Source: Candidatus Gastranaerophilales bacterium
GTDB lineage: Bacteria > Cyanobacteriota > Vampirovibrionia > Gastranaerophilales > Gastranaerophilaceae
Direction: 5' to 3'
DNA: 64,000 nt
NCBI GenBank assembly: GCA_900766355.1
Contig: CAAFVD010000009.1
Location: 77,584 to 141,583, forward strand
Position 1 is the first letter of the stretch. Every line of letters starts with the position of its first letter. Positions 61,301 through 64,000 of this stretch are shown here, piece by piece. The position numbers and the translations under genes are program-made. A model generated the notes under the pieces. It searched no databases. It was given only the letters and a program-made list of their open reading frames with translations, and had not been told where the DNA came from.

Positions 61301-64000
61301 TTTGCCGTCATTTGATAAAACATGAATTTGTCCTGAAGACACACCCATTTCTTTAAGAGTGTTGTTCATGTTTGTTTTGTTAGTTGTTTCGTATGACAAA
61401 TCTTTTGAAACATATCCTGTAGAAATATCGTCATATTGAGGAGTATCTCCAGATATTATTTTGCCTATTTCACCAGAGAACCTAAATGTTTTTTCATTAG
61501 ATGTTGCTTTCAAAACTCCGTCATCAATTGTTGCCGTAATACCGTACCCTTTAAGGTCAGCAATAATATCAGCCATAGTATCATCAGCTTTATAAGTAAG
61601 GTCAACAACAGTATCTTTGTTTAGAGTAAGTCTAAGAACACCGTCTTTACCTGTGCCTAAAATATCTCCAACTTTTGAATCATAATCAAGTTTAACTTTA
61701 TCGCCCTTGAACTCAAGTGGGTCTTTGCTCTTGTATCCATCAGCCTCTTTGACATATCCTTCTGCAGAATTTTTAGTCAAATATGCGCCAAGTTCGTTTG
61801 TAAGAACCAAATTTCCAGACGCAGTAGCAGTAAACTTGCCGTCAGAATCAACTGATGCCGTAACTCCGTATGTGCCTAGAGTGTCGATAATATCTTGAAG
61901 TGTTGCGTTAGCATCAAATGTAAGGTTGTAAGTCTTTTTATCAAGTACAAGACCTAGTGTAGACCCTTTGCCAAATCCCATTTGAGCAACAGTAGAATCT
62001 GTTTTTAACTTGTCTTTAGTTTCTATCCAGTTATTAAGTTTCATTTGAGAAACTAAATTAGAAGTACCATCAGCAATACGATTTGTGCCATTACCTTCTA
62101 TTGTAACCTTGCCATCAGTTATACCTAGAGTAAATCCATAGTTTGCAAGTAGTTGAGCAGTATCATCTATTGTCATTGAATTATCAATTTGAATAGTACC
62201 TAGTGTATTGTTGTTATTATCTTTTATAAATATACTTCCTGATGCAATACCTAAATCTGCTAGTTTTGTCGTTGCGGTAGCCTTAGTTGAAGAAGATGCG
62301 TCAAGTTGACCTGTTTTGTAACCTGAAGAAGTGTTTGTTACAGTACCATTTTCTCCTTTTAGTTTTTCACCTATTGTACCCGAAATATTTGTTGCAATCT
62401 TGCCGTCTTTAGTTGCAGTAAATACGCCATTGACGATTGAGGCTTGGAATCCATTGTCATTTAAGAATTTCAAAACTTCAGAAAGTTTTTCGTCAGAAGA
62501 GAATTTTCCTGATTGAAGATTTCCTGAATCATCTATGTAGGTTATAACGTATTTGCCTGAAGTTACGCCTAGTAGCTGACCAACAGTTGTATTATCATCA
62601 ATTTTCTTTTGTCCACCACCAACGATAAGTCCGTTTGAATCAGTATTTTCTGTAATAGTTTGTTTTGTAGTTGTTTTGTTATTACCAAACAATACATCTG
62701 CTAACTCACCATCAACCCTAAAATCTTGAGATGTGCCTGAGATATTGAATTTGTTATTAGATATGTTTGCCGTTACACCATCTATTCCGTTTAACCAATT
62801 AGCAACATCTCCAACTGTGTCAGAGCCTTTAAAGGTTTTGGAATGAGTTTCGCCATTGATTGTAACAGAGAGAGTTTTGTTTTCTCTGTTTTGACATATA
62901 GAATCAAGTGTTGTTGTATCACTCATTTGGAATGTTGTACCAGCAGAAGATTTATCCTTCCCTTGTAGCATAGGAGCTTTACCAGTATAATAAACCCAGC
63001 CTTTATCTTTTGTAAATCCTAATTCTTCCATTCTTGCTTGAGAGTTTAACTCAGCATTAGAAACAAAAGTTACCCCATCAGAAAAACCAGACGGAGTTCC
63101 TGATATAGAAGAACCTGTACAAGCAACATTACCGCTAGATGTAACATTTCCATCATTCTCACCGATAAACATATCCGTTTTTTGAGCAGATCTTGAACCA
63201 GTAGCATAACAATTTTCGACTGTTACATTTCCGCTAGTTTTTCCTATCAAACCACCAACAGTCATTGTCATTCCTGCATAGCCATAAGCATAAACATTGC
63301 AATCTGCATAAGAAGATTTGATTGTTCCACCATTAACAATTCCAACCAAACCACCAGCATAATTATATTTAGAGTGAGAAGCATTTTGGTTAATAGTATT
63401 TTTTACAAAGCAATTTTCTATAGTAGCATTATCGCTCATTGAACAAACAAGTCCACCAACGCCACCAGCTGAAGTTGTAATATTTGCAGTAGAATATGAA
63501 TTTTTGAGAGTTGCATTACCCTCAAGGGTATCAATCAACCCTGCATTATTATTTGTACTACCCGTTGAATATACATTGTCAACAGTACTATTATCCATAA
63601 CAGTATTTGCCAAATGACCAGATTCTGACATATTTTCTAGAGCAAGGTCACGAACAATAGCATTTCCCCCTACAGTCCAAAACAAACTTGTTTTAAGCCC
63701 TGTCAAAGAATGGCCATTACCATAGAATGTACCTTCGAAATCCATTATTGTATTAGTAAATGACGAAACATCAATATCGTTATCTAGAACAAAATTTACA
63801 CCTGATGTGTCTGCACCGTTATTAACAAGTGTTGCCAAATTGTTTAGTTGTTCAAGTGTTGAGATATAATATGTAGAACCTGATGAAAGTGAAGTTATAC
63901 TGCTATCCAAATAGGTTTTACCGCCACCTGTAACTGTTGTATTGCCAAATGTTGGTGTAGAATTAGTAGTATAAACCCAACCTTTGTCTTCTGTGAATCC
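58355..64000 (-). CDS. Second giant FliD-like protein, 5' partial
   Basis: The frame is open to the window edge, so the start and any FliD_N domain lie outside; the TTG at 63910 is internal. At least 1881 residues are visible. A GLUG block at the visible N-terminal end (GGVGGLVCSMSDNATIEN, YNYAGGLVGIVNGG) precedes 12 hook-IN-like repeats, the same number that follow the GLUG block in the 2934-aa protein and in the same order. The FliD_C ending (GLTINLKNVSAGETVTISV, NNLKRLMTSSLTGAYVFKNL, ISTNVTSLLIDKDKFMDAL) closes it. It is convergent with, and clearly paralogous to, the first giant gene. Alternate filament cap or adhesive fibre subunits are possible. Confidence 0.85.
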   Translation of the reverse strand, partial: GFTEDKGWVYTTNSTPTFGNTTVTGGGKTYLDSSITSLSSGSTYYISTLEQLNNLATLVNNGADTSGVNFVLDNDIDVSSFTNTIMDFEGTFYGNGHSLTGLKTSLFWTVGGNAIVRDLALENMSESGHLANTVMDNSTVDNVYSTGSTNNNAGLIDTLEGNATLKNSYSTANITTSAGGVGGLVCSMSDNATIENCFVKNTINQNASHSKYNYAGGLVGIVNGGTIKSSYADCNVYAYGYAGMTMTVGGLIGKTSGNVTVENCYATGSRSAQKTDMFIGENDGNVTSSGNVACTGSSISGTPSGFSDGVTFVSNAELNSQARMEELGFTKDKGWVYYTGKAPMLQGKDKSSAGTTFQMSDTTTLDSICQNRENKTLSVTINGETHSKTFKGSDTVGDVANWLNGIDGVTANISNNKFNISGTSQDFRVDGELADVLFGNNKTTTKQTITENTDSNGLIVGGGQKKIDDNTTVGQLLGVTSGKYVITYIDDSGNLQSGKFSSDEKLSEVLKFLNDNGFQASIVNGVFTATKDGKIATNISGTIGEKLKGENGTVTNTSSGYKTGQLDASSSTKATATTKLADLGIASGSIFIKDNNNNTLGTIQIDNSMTIDDTAQLLANYGFTLGITDGKVTIEGNGTNRIADGTSNLVSQMKLNNWIETKDKLKTDSTVAQMGFGKGSTLGLVLDKKTYNLTFDANATLQDIIDTLGTYGVTASVDSDGKFTATASGNLVLTNELGAYLTKNSAEGYVKEADGYKSKDPLEFKGDKVKLDYDSKVGDILGTGKDGVLRLTLNKDTVVDLTYKADDTMADIIADLKGYGITATIDDGVLKATSNEKTFRFSGEIGKIISGDTPQYDDISTGYVSKDLSYETTNKTNMNNTLKEMGVSSGQIHVLSNDGKIVSTLDIDNSYTVAQVKSLLQPFGMTLSVDENGKFTVASAEGYKLSDSTSNMVSKMGLNNWTTATEKLTGATTLAQMGFKDGADLNLFLDGIVMNVLSFDANQTVDDIIFGLAAYGIDASVNADGQFTATSKSHTFIMSGGLGSYLTKGTGGYVNSDTAYESYKPLVESKDYVETASKGLDYNKLMTETSTLESLGFAQGGTVRVMLDGKTPYTLQFLATDKVQDVIYALSAYGINAEVKDGRFVAESVNNTFTLTGNLGSYLVQGGAYQNEITGYESNPLTYETTEKLTNDTKLSDLGITRGDINVIKDGKVTDTIHISDNTTIGQLFSAIKPYGMTGEIVTKANGDTSIRISADSDIKLADGTSNVVSGLGLQEVRKGDFEGIKKYWDDDATSGLITEDTLLSTLDRNGFIAQGSLIFNTGEGDDAVQHIINISANETVGSLLKKFNDSGIKATLDDGVIKLTGGLDKLEFTGGTSGLVETIGLDIHNIDKYASSTSALTYEGETHYSASNFANANTKLDIVNATDGNMSIFVDGIKCNIEVKSSDSFADLFKKIKDKVKARTGLDIQAGFKTKDGSISANPNDANNTGIIGLEIEKGHELVVGASNDTTNFATIANLNKTDYNAVTGSRALYRVNVNSLITESGLYRDGDITEGTFKIGDAEFTIDSTTTLASLINQINKNDKAYANAYWDTLAGTLVIESTVTGASLINIEAGTSNFTDIMGFTKTKDGVSALVTDSQTLGQNAVVRINGTTVTSATNVITSDISKIKGLTINLKNVSAGETVTISVEQDKEAIYSAVSDTLDAYNSMMEALGKELADKNSLGGESILKLMRNNLKRLMTSSLTGAYVFKNLASVGISTGEASDKISTNVTSLLIDKDKFMDALNTDSDAVQDLLVGTKANPGIFLQANNIVESSINTEGYFSNMANTLSKSISNIEKKISKNNLAIENYRTKLETKFHNMELTISGLQSAYANILK

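Overview
The window is AT-rich DNA from a Gram-negative bacterium. It carries lipid A genes (lpxC, lpxD, fabZ, rfaE2), an SLH-domain envelope protein of the kind typical of Cyanobacteria, a PBS-lyase-type HEAT protein, very large FliD-like proteins, and many lineage-specific proteins. No photosynthesis gene is seen. My best inference is a non-photosynthetic gut-type member of the Cyanobacteria/Melainabacteria branch (Gastranaerophilales). This rests on gene content and style, not on a marker tree.

Layout. 1-12.4 kb is mostly housekeeping on the minus strand: partial dgt, TSCPD and SIMPL proteins, HU, recJ-ctpA, a secreted unknown, the rfaE2-lpxD-lpxC-fabZ lipid A/fatty acid operon, and dapB-asd. 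12.6-24.0 kb alternates core genes (purB, trxA, a DnaQ-like exonuclease, leuD) with lineage-specific genes. Three of those encode a shared domain with a phosphoribosyltransferase-like DD-x3-SG-x-S signature. One of the three is a 1026-residue protein with a polymorphic-toxin-like layout. It is followed by an unknown gene and by a NADAR-like protein. 24.1-35.5 kb holds a DUF262-like/winged-helix pair, a histidine kinase that looks leaderless, a HEAT protein, an EF-hand-flanked lytic transglycosylase, a metallophosphoesterase, an acetyltransferase, a ZIP transporter and small unknowns.

35.5-41.1 kb looks like an inserted defence island: an AAA/DUF4143 ATPase, a BcgI-like nuclease-methyltransferase, its specificity subunit and a HEPN-like protein, the last three with overlapping ends. 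The island appears to interrupt a structured repeat that recurs as a tandem array at 41.1-41.8 kb, next to a rearranged tRNA-Met(CAT) locus. 42.1-48.3 kb returns to core genes: rplJL with an L10 leader and attenuator, the SLH protein, a DUF2130 protein and fusA.

48.7-64 kb is dominated by two convergent giant FliD-like genes (2934 aa, and at least 1881 aa running off the window). Both carry arrays of flagellin hook-IN-like repeats and a GLUG block. Between them lie three REP/MITE-like palindromic elements and a small GIY-YIG nuclease gene.

The least explained parts are the PRTase-like/NADAR neighbourhood, the structured repeat array fused to tRNA halves, and the giant FliD pair. All assignments come from reading motifs by eye; no database search was run.
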